From the IMG/VR virus record IMGVR_UViG_3300037493_004418, positions 1-46,323 of that record: DNA of 46,323 nucleotides, one strand, 5' to 3'. The DNA comes from a virus. Numbering within the stretch: position 1 is the first letter of the stretch; every line of letters starts with the position of its first letter. The notes beneath the pieces were generated by a model. That model searched no databases. It saw only the letters and a program-made list of their open reading frames with translations, and had not been told where the DNA came from. The position numbers and the translations under genes are program-made. Shown in pieces: positions 1 to 8,169 of the stretch.

Positions 1-125
1 ATAAATGCGAAGCCCCAAATTACCCAATTAGTGTCATTTTTTTAATTTCTGTTTAACATTTGAATAAAAATTTACGTATTTTTGACAAAATCAGAATCAA
101 CAAACCAACAAAACCAACATTAAAC

Positions 126-452
126 ATGGATTTTAAAAACATTTTTTTTGCAGTCAAATTTTACGGAATAATTGGAAGCATTTACATTTTTCAATTTTCA
201 TTCATGGCTGCATTCATTCTTGAATTGATTGAATACAATAAAACAGGTCACGGAATCGAATTGATTTGTGGGTTTTTGTGCTTGTGGATGTCTATAAAAT
301 CATTCAAAATGAAGATTGCATACATCAGAAGTTTTACAGATAGAATTGGTTCATCACTTGATAAATTAAATAATTCAGGATTCAACAGACGTGAAAGAAG
401 AATTTTTCAAAGGAAGTTAATTCAGATGGAATCACAGAATAAAACCATTTAG
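126..452 (+). CDS. Small membrane protein upstream of terminase
   Basis: I do not recognise the family. The ATG at 126 gives about 108 residues; the frame is open back to a TTG at 60, which would add 22 polar residues. Two hydrophobic stretches near the N-terminus (around FYGIIGSIYIFQFSFMAAFI and ELICGFLCLWMSI) suggest two membrane helices, followed by a basic C-terminal tail. It ends 2 bases before the small terminase gene, so it is probably co-transcribed with packaging genes. A role in packaging or lysis cannot be inferred from sequence alone. Confidence 0.6.
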   Translation: MDFKNIFFAVKFYGIIGSIYIFQFSFMAAFILELIEYNKTGHGIELICGFLCLWMSIKSFKMKIAYIRSFTDRIGSSLDKLNNSGFNRRERRIFQRKLIQMESQNKTI

Positions 453-454
453 GA

Positions 455-1099
455 ATGTCAACAATCATGAAAAAAGGTGACTTTGCCAAGATGATTGGCG
501 TGGTTGCATCATATGTTGATACATATGTGAAACGTGGACGTGTGGTTGTTTTGGTTGATGATCCAAAAATGGTTGATATAACGGATCCAACTAATGCTGA
601 TTTTGCGCGCTGGGTTCGTGAAAACAAAAAAGCAAAAACCACAATTCCAGTTGAAAAGAAATCAATTGAAATTCCAAAAGTTCAAATTGAAAGAACTATT
701 TCTGAAGCGCCAAAAACTGAAGCTGAAAAAACAGTAAATAAAATCATGATCAGAAAAAATGAAGCTGATCTTGAAAAAAAGCTGGTTGATATTGAAGAAA
801 AAAAGCTGAAGAATTCCAAATTAAGAGGTGAAACGATACCCACAAAGATGGTAAAAGACTTGATTTCACAGCTTTCAAAGTCTATGATTTCAGCTTACAA
901 AGATTCAGCACAACAATTGCTGGTTGAATTTTCACATAGAAAAAAATTAAGTGCATCAGAAGAATCAGAAATGAATGGTGAATTGATTAAAATTATTAAT
1001 TCATCACATGATAAGGCAATTTCTGAAGCCAAAAAACAGCTTGAAGTTATTGTTTCAACTGTTTCAGATCAGGTTGCACAAGAAATTGATTCAGAATAA
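455..1099 (+). CDS. Terminase small subunit, Nu1-like
   Basis: Probable DNA-recognition subunit of the packaging motor. Its first 60 residues (KKGDFAKMIGVVASYVDTYV) resemble a winged-helix DNA-binding domain like that of lambda gpNu1. A long charged helical region (about residues 85-200) includes ADLEKKLVDIEEKKLKNSKL, which recalls the Nu1 segment after its HTH. The strongest evidence is position: it lies 25 bases upstream of a GpA-type large terminase. At 214 residues it is somewhat longer than gpNu1 (181). A second in-frame ATG at 467 is a possible start. Family assignment is inferred from architecture and context. Confidence 0.7.
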   Translation: MSTIMKKGDFAKMIGVVASYVDTYVKRGRVVVLVDDPKMVDITDPTNADFARWVRENKKAKTTIPVEKKSIEIPKVQIERTISEAPKTEAEKTVNKIMIRKNEADLEKKLVDIEEKKLKNSKLRGETIPTKMVKDLISQLSKSMISAYKDSAQQLLVEFSHRKKLSASEESEMNGELIKIINSSHDKAISEAKKQLEVIVSTVSDQVAQEIDSE

Positions 1100-1124
1100 T
1101 ATCCATTTGATTCAGTAGGATGAT

Positions 1125-3146
1125 ATGAAAAAAGATATTGACATCATAAATTTGAATAATGACTATTTGAACATATTTCAAGATATACTTGAAAATGCCA
1201 GAATCAAAATTTCAAATATTAAACCATCAGATTGGGTTGAAGAAAATAGATACATGACACCAGATGTTTCACCAATACCAGGAATGTTTTCATATAAAAA
1301 TTCACCATATACAAAAGAAATTATTGATTGTTTGTCACCTGATAATCCAGCAAGGACAATTGCAGTAATGAAGGGTGCGCAAATTGGTTTTTCAGTTGGT
1401 GTAATTGAAGGTGGAATTGGTTGGATTATATCACAGAATCCAGGAAATATTTTGTTTCTAGTTGGACATGAAGAATTAGTCAAGGATGCTGGAACAAAAG
1501 TTGACAGGATGATTGATAATTCAGGCATTAGACACATGATAAAATCAACATCACAGCGTGCCAGGAATACAAAATCAGGTGACACGGATTCCATGAAAGA
1601 ATTTTCATCAGGATATTTAAAACTTGGAATTGCAAACCATAAAGCATTAAGAAATATTTCAATGCAATATGGGTTCATTGATGATTTTGAATCAATGAAA
1701 TCTGATACAAAACAATCAGGATCCACAAAAGAAATGATTGAACAGCGTTTTTCAGCATACGCAAAGAAAATGAAGCTGTTTTTTATTTCAACACCAGAAC
1801 TTGAAGAAACGTCAAACATTGAACCAGTTTATTTATTAGGGGACCAAAGGAAATATCACATTCCTTGTCCATGCTGCAATGAATTTATTATTATTGATTG
1901 GGTTGTAAAATCTGAATTGAATGAAAATGAAAACGCTGGAATGTCATGGACGGTTGATGAATCAAATCAATTAATTGAAGAATCAGTTGGTTTTATTTGC
2001 TATAAATGCGGAAATTTTTTTGATGATAGTGATAAAACTTCATTGATTAGAAAAGGAAAATGGATTCCAACAGCAAAACCATCTGAACCAGGATATAGAT
2101 CATATCATATTTCGTCACTGTATGCACCAACATACATGTTTTCGTGGACACATTATGTTAGAAAATACCTTGAAGCCAATCCAATTGGAGGGAAAAGGAA
2201 TGAAGAAAAGTGGAAAACGTTTCAAAATCTTGTGCTTGGTTACACTTATAAAAAAACAGGTGAATCAATCAAGGCGTCACAGCTTCAGGAAAACATACGG
2301 CCATATGAAATTGGAACTATTCCTGAAAAACTTTCAATTGCTGATGGTAATGGTAAAATTGTTATGATCACACTTGGAAGTGATATGAACGGCCTTGAAG
2401 ATGATGCGCGGCTTGATTATGAAATTGTTGCTTACAGTGAATCAGGTGCATCATATTCAATTAGACATGGATCTATTGGAACGTTTTTCAATAAAGATTC
2501 TGGAATAAGGGACCGTGAAAAATTCACATACAGGCGTGGATCTTCAAAAAGTGTTTGGAATGAGTTCAAGAAAATATTGGAAACTGAATTTGTCACCGAC
2601 ACCGGAAGGCGCATGATGATATTCATGTCTGGACTTGATTGTGGCTATCAAAAAAACCATGCATTTGAGTTTTTAGATTCAACAAGCCTTCCAATAATTG
2701 GATTAAAGGGAAAAGGTGAAAATAAATATCAGAATCTTGAAGTTGATAAAAAGACATTCAAAAAATCACTTGAACGTTCAAAGGATTTATACATGGTTGA
2801 AACAAACCACACAAAAGATATTTTATCAATGTACATGAGTTTGATTTGGGATCCTAATTGGCAGGAATCACAGCCAGCAAACTTCATGAATTTTCCAACC
2901 CCATCTGGTGGGTTGTATTTGTTGAAAAATTACTTCGCACATTTTGAAGCTGAAGAAAAAAGAATTGATAAATCTGGTAATTTCATTTGGGAAAAGAAAT
3001 CACCAAACCATCAAAATCACTTATTCGATTGTAGGTTGTACGCAAATGTTGTAAAAGATGTTTTGCTTGAAAACATATTCCAAGAATTAAAAATCAAGAA
3101 TGGAACATGGAAGGATTATGTGGAAATGGTAGTTGGTAAAAAGTAA
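1125..3146 (+). CDS. Terminase large subunit, GpA family
   Basis: ATP-driven DNA packaging motor and genome-cutting nuclease (lambda gpA type). The N-terminal half carries a degenerate Walker A motif, KGAQIGFS, at about residues 83-90, the usual form in GpA proteins. A zinc-ribbon-like pair follows: CPCC near 248-251 and CYKCG near 292-296. The C-terminal half begins with a GLDCGYQ segment that fits the RNase H-like nuclease fold. The length of 673 residues is close to gpA (641). It follows the small subunit and is followed by a bidirectional terminator. GpA terminases usually act at cos sites, so a cos-type end is possible. Confidence 0.95.
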   Translation: MKKDIDIINLNNDYLNIFQDILENARIKISNIKPSDWVEENRYMTPDVSPIPGMFSYKNSPYTKEIIDCLSPDNPARTIAVMKGAQIGFSVGVIEGGIGWIISQNPGNILFLVGHEELVKDAGTKVDRMIDNSGIRHMIKSTSQRARNTKSGDTDSMKEFSSGYLKLGIANHKALRNISMQYGFIDDFESMKSDTKQSGSTKEMIEQRFSAYAKKMKLFFISTPELEETSNIEPVYLLGDQRKYHIPCPCCNEFIIIDWVVKSELNENENAGMSWTVDESNQLIEESVGFICYKCGNFFDDSDKTSLIRKGKWIPTAKPSEPGYRSYHISSLYAPTYMFSWTHYVRKYLEANPIGGKRNEEKWKTFQNLVLGYTYKKTGESIKASQLQENIRPYEIGTIPEKLSIADGNGKIVMITLGSDMNGLEDDARLDYEIVAYSESGASYSIRHGSIGTFFNKDSGIRDREKFTYRRGSSKSVWNEFKKILETEFVTDTGRRMMIFMSGLDCGYQKNHAFEFLDSTSLPIIGLKGKGENKYQNLEVDKKTFKKSLERSKDLYMVETNHTKDILSMYMSLIWDPNWQESQPANFMNFPTPSGGLYLLKNYFAHFEAEEKRIDKSGNFIWEKKSPNHQNHLFDCRLYANVVKDVLLENIFQELKIKNGTWKDYVEMVVGKK

Positions 3147-3369
3147 TTTTACCTCATCAGTAAATTGCCAAACGCCCCAAGCTAAGTTACATAATAAGGC
3201 GTTATAAGTCTAAAGACATTATAATCTGTTATTATATAAAATAGCCACACAATAGCGTTACCATTTCCACAAATTTAAATAAAAAATGCGAGAAACTAAA
3301 AGAATCTCGCATTTTATTTACTTACAGAAATCACAGAAACCACATCAGATGATCATTGCAAATATATAA
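3147..3369. other. Intergenic region with hairpins between convergent genes
   Basis: No gene is visible in these 223 bases. They separate the plus-strand terminase from the minus-strand accessory block. Besides the terminator at 3283, a looser inverted repeat (AACGCC near 3170 and GGCGTT near 3207) frames a loop of about 25 bases. Its AAC and GTT ends superficially resemble the cassette hairpins near 42-44 kb, but I could not find matching exchanged arms. Confidence 0.5.
3283..3318. terminator. Bidirectional terminator between terminase and glycosyltransferase block
   Basis: An 11-bp perfect stem (AAAATGCGAGA with TCTCGCATTTT), an 11-base loop, and A-rich and T-rich flanks make a rho-independent terminator usable in both directions. 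It sits between two convergent transcription units. Confidence 0.85.
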
Positions 3370-4131
3370 TTATTTTTTATCATCAATAGAAATTAATGTT
3401 CTATTTTGAAAATATTTTATTTTGTCACCAATTTTTGCGTTTTTATATTCTTGAATAAATTCTTGAATTTGGTTTTCATTCCATCTGATTGAAGCTGCTG
3501 CATTCTTGAATTTATTTTCAATGTCAGTTCTAATCATTGAATAATGATCCATTAAAAGTGAATCATCCATTACAAAGATGTGTGTTGACGTGTTTACCTT
3601 AACAGATGGATCAACAAGAACTGGATATTTTACAGATGATGAAATGCTGGTTAATGGGTACATTTTATGTATGAATGGCATATAATATGATTCAATTGGT
3701 TCTAAAATCCAGTTTTTTTGCTTGTAATATGTGCGCATTCTAGTCACAATTAGATCATATTGATCTGAATTAATTATTTTTTTTCCTTCCAGAATCATTT
3801 CAGGTGAATAAAAATGATCAGCAGCAGCCATAATGAAGTGTGTTGAACCTTCTGATTTTGCATGTTGAATCATCATATTGTGTTTTACACGTTCATTTTC
3901 CTTGGTTGAAAGCGTTAAATCAGGTGTAAATTCATGAATTTCAAAGTTTAACGCCTGTTGTGTATTAAAATCAATTAATGGACCATTAATGAAGTTATGA
4001 TGTCCTTTATTTGATATGGTTTGAATGAAAATTGATATTTGATCAACATGATTTTTGTGATGCTTAATTGAATCAAGTAACATTTGAACATCATCACCAG
4101 TCCAAAATGTGTATAGTAAGTGCAATTTCAT
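3370..4131 (-). CDS. Glycosyltransferase-like protein (GT-A fold)
   Basis: Probably transfers a sugar from a nucleotide donor. The N-terminus (MKLHLLYTFWTGDDVQMLLDSI) has the beta-strand and helix pattern of family 2-like transferases. IMAAADHFYSP near residues 155-165 lies where the metal-binding DxD motif is expected, but only one Asp is present, so catalysis is less certain than for its neighbours. At 253 residues it is typical of small phage transferases. It is the last gene of the minus-strand accessory block and reads towards the terminator at 3283-3318. Acceptor unknown. Confidence 0.6.
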   Translation of the reverse strand: MKLHLLYTFWTGDDVQMLLDSIKHHKNHVDQISIFIQTISNKGHHNFINGPLIDFNTQQALNFEIHEFTPDLTLSTKENERVKHNMMIQHAKSEGSTHFIMAAADHFYSPEMILEGKKIINSDQYDLIVTRMRTYYKQKNWILEPIESYYMPFIHKMYPLTSISSSVKYPVLVDPSVKVNTSTHIFVMDDSLLMDHYSMIRTDIENKFKNAAASIRWNENQIQEFIQEYKNAKIGDKIKYFQNRTLISIDDKK

Positions 4132-4154
4132 AATTTATTTTTGTTTGGTTTATT

Positions 4155-4553
4155 TTAAAAAGGAACATCACTAACTGGATTCTGTTTTACAATTTTAGTT
4201 GTAAATTCCATTTTTAGATTGTACCTGTATTCTAGTGATTTTTTAACGTTTTGTGTATTTGTAAGAACTTGAATATTTCCGATTGTGTAACCAAGATGTT
4301 CTTCTTTTCTATCAATGTGAAAAGAATCTTTTGTTTTTCCTTTGCCAAGCATGTATTCTGTTTTAACACAAAACGCTTCAAATTGTTCAAAGGTCAAATC
4401 AAATTGTTTTCCACGTCTTTTTGCATTTTGTCTTAAATTATTGAATGCATTTTTAATGGGGTTTTCAGTTCTGAATTTCAATTTCAAACACTTGTGGCAT
4501 AATCCAGAACAGTGTTGATTGTTTCTGCAATAGTTGGTTACACATTTTTGCAT
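4155..4553 (-). CDS. HNH endonuclease
   Basis: Probable free-standing homing-type endonuclease. The core FHIDRKEEHLGYTIGNIQVL followed by TNTQN and KK fits the HNH signature: His and Asp of the first strand, the GY..GN turn, and the terminal Asn/Lys. The N-terminus has paired cysteines (C4, C9, C15, C19, C22) that may form a zinc knuckle. At 132 residues it has the usual compact size. It sits among glycan genes with no obvious functional link, which suggests that it is a selfish insertion and may have helped the block spread. Confidence 0.75.
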   Translation of the reverse strand: MQKCVTNYCRNNQHCSGLCHKCLKLKFRTENPIKNAFNNLRQNAKRRGKQFDLTFEQFEAFCVKTEYMLGKGKTKDSFHIDRKEEHLGYTIGNIQVLTNTQNVKKSLEYRYNLKMEFTTKIVKQNPVSDVPF

Positions 4554-4665
4554 CTGTTTTTTTTTTTTTGCGGTTTCATTTTTCTGTATTTATTAATTGT
4601 AAATATATAAAAATATATTAAAGTATATTTATTTTTATGTAAACTTTATTTAAAACATCAGTAAA

Positions 4666-5178
4666 TCAACACTTTAACTTTGCAGGGTTTCCATAAACAA
4701 TTTCATTTTCATTCACATTCTTAACAACAACAGATCCAAGTCCAACAAGTGAATTTTCACCAATTTGAATCCTATTTCTAATTGTAACACCAAGTTTTAT
4801 TTTTGATTTCCTTCCAATCACAGCGTGTCCACCAATGATTGTTCCAGTGCAAATTTCACAATCATCACCAACAAACGCATCATGTCCAACGTGTGAATGT
4901 GCCATTATTATATTGTTGTTGCCAATAAAAGTTATTTTATTCTGTTCAAAAGGGCGTTGGATTGAAACGAATTCACTAATTACATTATTATTTCCAATCT
5001 GAACATGGCCTTTAAAATCCTTTTGTGATACACCACGCATTTCACCATTTGATCCAATAACGCAATATGCACCAATTGTGTTTCCTGTTCCAAGAATAAC
5101 GTTTGGATGAATTATTGCTGTTTTGTGAATATCGTTTCCATCAATATTGATCCAATCATGGTTGTATAAATCATTCAT
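4666..5178 (-). CDS. LpxA-like hexapeptide-repeat acyltransferase
   Basis: Left-handed beta-helix transferase that probably acetylates or acylates a sugar. Many hexapeptide repeats are visible from residue 18 on (IHPNVI, IGAYCVIG, IGNNNVI, IGENSLVG). MAHSHVGHDAFVGDD near residue 100 closely follows the catalytic His segment of LpxA (AHIAHDCTVG), and GGHAVIG matches the next coil. At 170 residues it lacks the C-terminal helical domain of true LpxA (about 262), and it ends in YGNPAKLK, as sugar O-acetyltransferases do. It lies 5 bases downstream of the amidotransferase gene, so the two are co-transcribed. Substrate unknown. Confidence 0.8.
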   Translation of the reverse strand: MNDLYNHDWINIDGNDIHKTAIIHPNVILGTGNTIGAYCVIGSNGEMRGVSQKDFKGHVQIGNNNVISEFVSIQRPFEQNKITFIGNNNIIMAHSHVGHDAFVGDDCEICTGTIIGGHAVIGRKSKIKLGVTIRNRIQIGENSLVGLGSVVVKNVNENEIVYGNPAKLKC

Positions 5179-5183
5179 TTTTT

Positions 5184-6524
5184 CTATATTTTATTTGTTA
5201 TAAATTCAACCCACTGATCATTATTCATGTATGGATTTGAAAAACCTTTTTTCATTCCATTAATCACATCTGGATGCAGTCCTGAAATACCCTTCAAGAT
5301 ACGTTTATTTTTTAAATATTCATCCGGAAGTGATAAAGCAAAATCAACAAGATCATTATCAAGTAATGGATACCTTGTTTCCATTGTATGAAATCCAGCA
5401 ATTGCATCTTCAATGTTCAGAACACCATTCAAAAATTTTAAATCATAATCAAAATGTGAAATGTCATATTGCGGACCATCATTTGATGTTCTTTTGATTA
5501 CTTTATTTATTGGTTTGTTAATTCTGTGTGGATAACCACCAAAGAATTCATCACCACCAGCGCCCGAATAAATAACGGTGCAAAATTTTGAAGCAAATTC
5601 AGTTAATGCAAAATTTGTGTAACTTGAACCAACTTTTGGATCCTGGATGCATTGAAATAATTTATTTGAATATTCATTGAATAGTTCTTTGTTGCAAATC
5701 AATGAATAATGTTTACCGGTTGAATTTAATTTTATGTTTTCAATTTCAGAATAGTTTGAATCCACATAATCCATTGAAAAGCTATATTCAGGCTTCATGA
5801 ACCTTGCAATTATTCCAGAATCAATTCCACCAGACAAGAAAACACAATCATTTAGTTCTGTTTTGTTTCTATCACATGATTGAATGAATAATTTCTTCAA
5901 CTGAATCTTTGCTTCATTGTAGGTAATATTAATTTTTTCAGGAATTACAAGTGATAATTTTCTTGTTCTGGTTATTCCTTTATAAATTGAATTTACATTC
6001 ATAACACCAAGATCGTATTTGAATTGGTTCAATTTATCTTGATCAATTTCAATTTCAGGACATGCAGCAAGAATTGATTTTATTTCTGAAGCAATGAATA
6101 TTTTATTTCCTTTTTTATATTCATATAGTTTTTTGATTCCAAATTTATCAGTGAATGTGGTCCATTCTGTTCCATTAAAATATAATACAGCAAAAAAACC
6201 ATTCAATTCATTTAGTTTTTTTCCTTTGAATTTATCCAGGAACTTTGCCAATAATTCTGTATCACATTTTGAATCTAATTTGATGTTGTATTTTTCAGCT
6301 AATTCATTGTAGTTTGAAATAAATCCATTCATCCACACCATATAATTATTTGATGTGAATGGTTGCATTTTAGCTGTTGAATCGGTTATTGGAAGCCAAC
6401 TGAAATTCACAAATGAATTTGCAGTTTTTGTTACACCTTGAAAAATTCCACGTTTTGATGAATTATCAATCATTGATTGAATATCTTTCAAAGAACCATT
6501 TAAAACAGCGTTTATTCCACACAT
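5184..6524 (-). CDS. Asparagine synthetase (glutamine-hydrolysing)-like amidotransferase
   Basis: Both catalytic halves of the AsnB family are present. The N-terminal glutaminase starts MCGI, with Cys2 as the expected nucleophile, and contains LNGFFAVLYF and ASEIKSIL. The synthetase half has the PP-loop SGGIDS near residue 230, SGAGGDEFFGGYP and ETRYPLLDNDLVDFAL. It should use glutamine ammonia to amidate an acyl-adenylate. At 446 residues it is about 100 shorter than E. coli AsnB (554), as in amidotransferases of glycan clusters. With glycosyltransferases and an LpxA-like protein beside it, amidation of a sugar acid or aminoacyl-sugar is more likely than free asparagine synthesis. Its start overlaps the upstream gene by 13 bases. 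Confidence 0.88.
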   Translation of the reverse strand: MCGINAVLNGSLKDIQSMIDNSSKRGIFQGVTKTANSFVNFSWLPITDSTAKMQPFTSNNYMVWMNGFISNYNELAEKYNIKLDSKCDTELLAKFLDKFKGKKLNELNGFFAVLYFNGTEWTTFTDKFGIKKLYEYKKGNKIFIASEIKSILAACPEIEIDQDKLNQFKYDLGVMNVNSIYKGITRTRKLSLVIPEKINITYNEAKIQLKKLFIQSCDRNKTELNDCVFLSGGIDSGIIARFMKPEYSFSMDYVDSNYSEIENIKLNSTGKHYSLICNKELFNEYSNKLFQCIQDPKVGSSYTNFALTEFASKFCTVIYSGAGGDEFFGGYPHRINKPINKVIKRTSNDGPQYDISHFDYDLKFLNGVLNIEDAIAGFHTMETRYPLLDNDLVDFALSLPDEYLKNKRILKGISGLHPDVINGMKKGFSNPYMNNDQWVEFITNKI

Positions 6525-7450
6525 GTGATTTGTTTTAAAATTTTATCAGCAATAGGATCGTTTATAAATGATGTATTTTCCCACAATGCAAATGGTGTCA
6601 TGTTCACATTTGATTTAATATCGAATGCATAAACATTAAATTGTTTTAATGAAAAAATAAATGATGTGTGTGGTGTTGTTTTCAATTTATCTTGCATTGA
6701 ATTATCAAGAATTTTTGAGTGTTTTATTTGCCATGGTTGCCAGTTCCATTCATTCATTAATCTTGCAGAAATCAACCTACCAGCACCGCATGTGTGGCCA
6801 ATTCTTCTGGAATCAGAATATCCACCCCAATAAGACATTTTTTTCGATATAGTGTCGTAAAAATACCAATCCAACACTGCAACATAATCAACTTGTAGGT
6901 TTATTTGTTCAACATAAACACAAAGAAGTTCATTTGTAATTAGATCATCAGAACCAACACACAAAACATAATCACATTGAAGTTTTCCAGCAAGTATTGT
7001 TGTAATGTTCATTTTTGAAGCCAATGGATCATTTTCAATTTCAATATAAATGAATCCATGATTTTCAACCATGTGTTTTGATTTTACACCTTCAGAACCA
7101 GCAACAATTACAATTATTTCCAAATCAGGATGATTCAATTTCTTTGTTGCATTTGCAAACATTTCAAAAACTTCAGGACGTTTCCAGCATGCAGTGACAA
7201 TTGCCATGCGTTTTTTCCATTTTGGAAGGTTTTTTATTTTTGAATCTTCAATGACTTTATTTGCTTGAATTTTGCATTGTTGTTGTTCTTCTGGATCAAT
7301 TTCACCATCGTATTCTTTTATGAATCCATTTGCAATTAAACTTGGAATGTTTGCACGAATGAAAAAAGATTCTAAATACACTTCATTTCTTTTTAGAAGT
7401 TTTCCGCCACGTGAACTGATGGTTTCATGCTTTATAATGTATGATTTCAT
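6512..7450 (-). CDS. Glycosyltransferase with N-terminal FluMu/gp35-like domain
   Basis: Residues about 80-300 form a GT-A transferase: KRMAIVTACWKRPEVFEMF begins the nucleotide-binding fold and CDYVLCVGSDDLITN provides the DD metal site. The first 45 residues are unusual. They resemble the N-terminus of the phage's own head-region protein at 27708-28100: NIPSLIANGFIKE here against NIPDLIKNGFLSE there, with further matches upstream. That small domain occurs in Mu gp35-type proteins. The fusion may place the enzyme on the virion or its assembly intermediates. It overlaps both neighbouring minus-strand genes, indicating tight co-translation. Confidence 0.8.
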   Translation of the reverse strand: MKSYIIKHETISSRGGKLLKRNEVYLESFFIRANIPSLIANGFIKEYDGEIDPEEQQQCKIQANKVIEDSKIKNLPKWKKRMAIVTACWKRPEVFEMFANATKKLNHPDLEIIVIVAGSEGVKSKHMVENHGFIYIEIENDPLASKMNITTILAGKLQCDYVLCVGSDDLITNELLCVYVEQINLQVDYVAVLDWYFYDTISKKMSYWGGYSDSRRIGHTCGAGRLISARLMNEWNWQPWQIKHSKILDNSMQDKLKTTPHTSFIFSLKQFNVYAFDIKSNVNMTPFALWENTSFINDPIADKILKQITCVE

Positions 7451-8085
7451 TTTAAAACGGTTGTGTAAAAGTTAAATGATTCTTGATCCATGTGTTTTTG
7501 AATGAACAATGATTCATTATCTTCATTCACGTATCTATGAAGATAATCAATATGATTCCTTCCACCACATTTTCCAACACCATGTTTAATTCCAATTGAA
7601 ATTATCTTTTCAGGTTTAAAAAGTATTCCTTTTAAAGTTTTCCAAAGATGTAAATCTGTATATGGTTCATGATCCACGCACCAATGGAAATCAAGGTCAG
7701 CTTTCAAAAGTGTATTCATAGCTGATGCACGCCTTGAATGATTCATTATTAAATGCGCTTTTATTCCAATATGGTAATAAATAGTGTAATTAGTTCCAAG
7801 TATATCAGGCTTATCACATTCAATCCATTTATTAACCATTGTTTCAATGTAATCAGATGAATAATAATCATCATTTTCAATCAGTAAAACACAATCAAAG
7901 TTTTTGTTTCTGAAATATTCATATCCTATTCTGTAACGTTGTGTAATATCAACATTATGATTCAACGGTTCATAATTCACAACATGAATATGCGCTTTCA
8001 TTGTTTGGTTTTCCATCATTCTTTTGCAATTATCCAAGAATTTTGGGCGGTCATTTCTATCTGGTATTAAAATTCCTATCTTCAT
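7447..8085 (-). CDS. Glycosyltransferase family 2-like protein
   Basis: The first gene of the minus-strand block. MKIGILIPDRNDRPKFLDNC is a typical GT2 N-terminus, and CVLLIENDDYYSSDYIE near residues 66-81 carries the metal-binding DD pair. A later WCVDHEPYTDLHLW segment could hold the catalytic Asp. At 212 residues it is a minimal catalytic domain with no membrane segment, so it is probably cytosolic. Its stop overlaps the next start (ATGA). The ATG at 8085 lies 4 bases after a minus-strand TAAATTTG promoter box, so its mRNA may be leaderless. Confidence 0.8.
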   Translation of the reverse strand: MKIGILIPDRNDRPKFLDNCKRMMENQTMKAHIHVVNYEPLNHNVDITQRYRIGYEYFRNKNFDCVLLIENDDYYSSDYIETMVNKWIECDKPDILGTNYTIYYHIGIKAHLIMNHSRRASAMNTLLKADLDFHWCVDHEPYTDLHLWKTLKGILFKPEKIISIGIKHGVGKCGGRNHIDYLHRYVNEDNESLFIQKHMDQESFNFYTTVLK

Positions 8086-8089
8086 GAAA

Positions 8090-8146
8090 CAAATTTATAA
8101 AAAATTCCGTAATTAAAAAGAAATATATTAATATCATATATTTTTG
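8090..8146. promoter_or_regulatory. Bidirectional late promoter element, copy 1
   Basis: The 24 bases at 8090-8113 recur exactly at 24870-24893. Read on the minus strand, the left end gives TAAATTTG, a Bacteroidota -7 box, 4 bases from the start of the glycosyltransferase gene. On the plus strand the element contains ATTCCGTAAT, and TATTTTTG follows at 8139-8146, the -7 box for the sheath operon, with 26 bases between CCGTAA and the box. No TTTG -33 element precedes it, so the conserved ATTCCGTAAT may bind a phage activator. Confidence 0.75.
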
Positions 8147-8169
8147 CTTCAAATAAAATTCAAATAGAT

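Noticed and set aside
1178-1819. Long minus-strand open frame opposite the terminase gene
   Set aside because: It mirrors codon bias of the strongly supported GpA gene and shows no domain pattern.
3165-3215. Inverted repeat AACGCC...GGCGTT as a fourth cassette hairpin
   Set aside because: The ends resemble H1-H3, but no complementary exchanged arm was found, and the stem is only six pairs.
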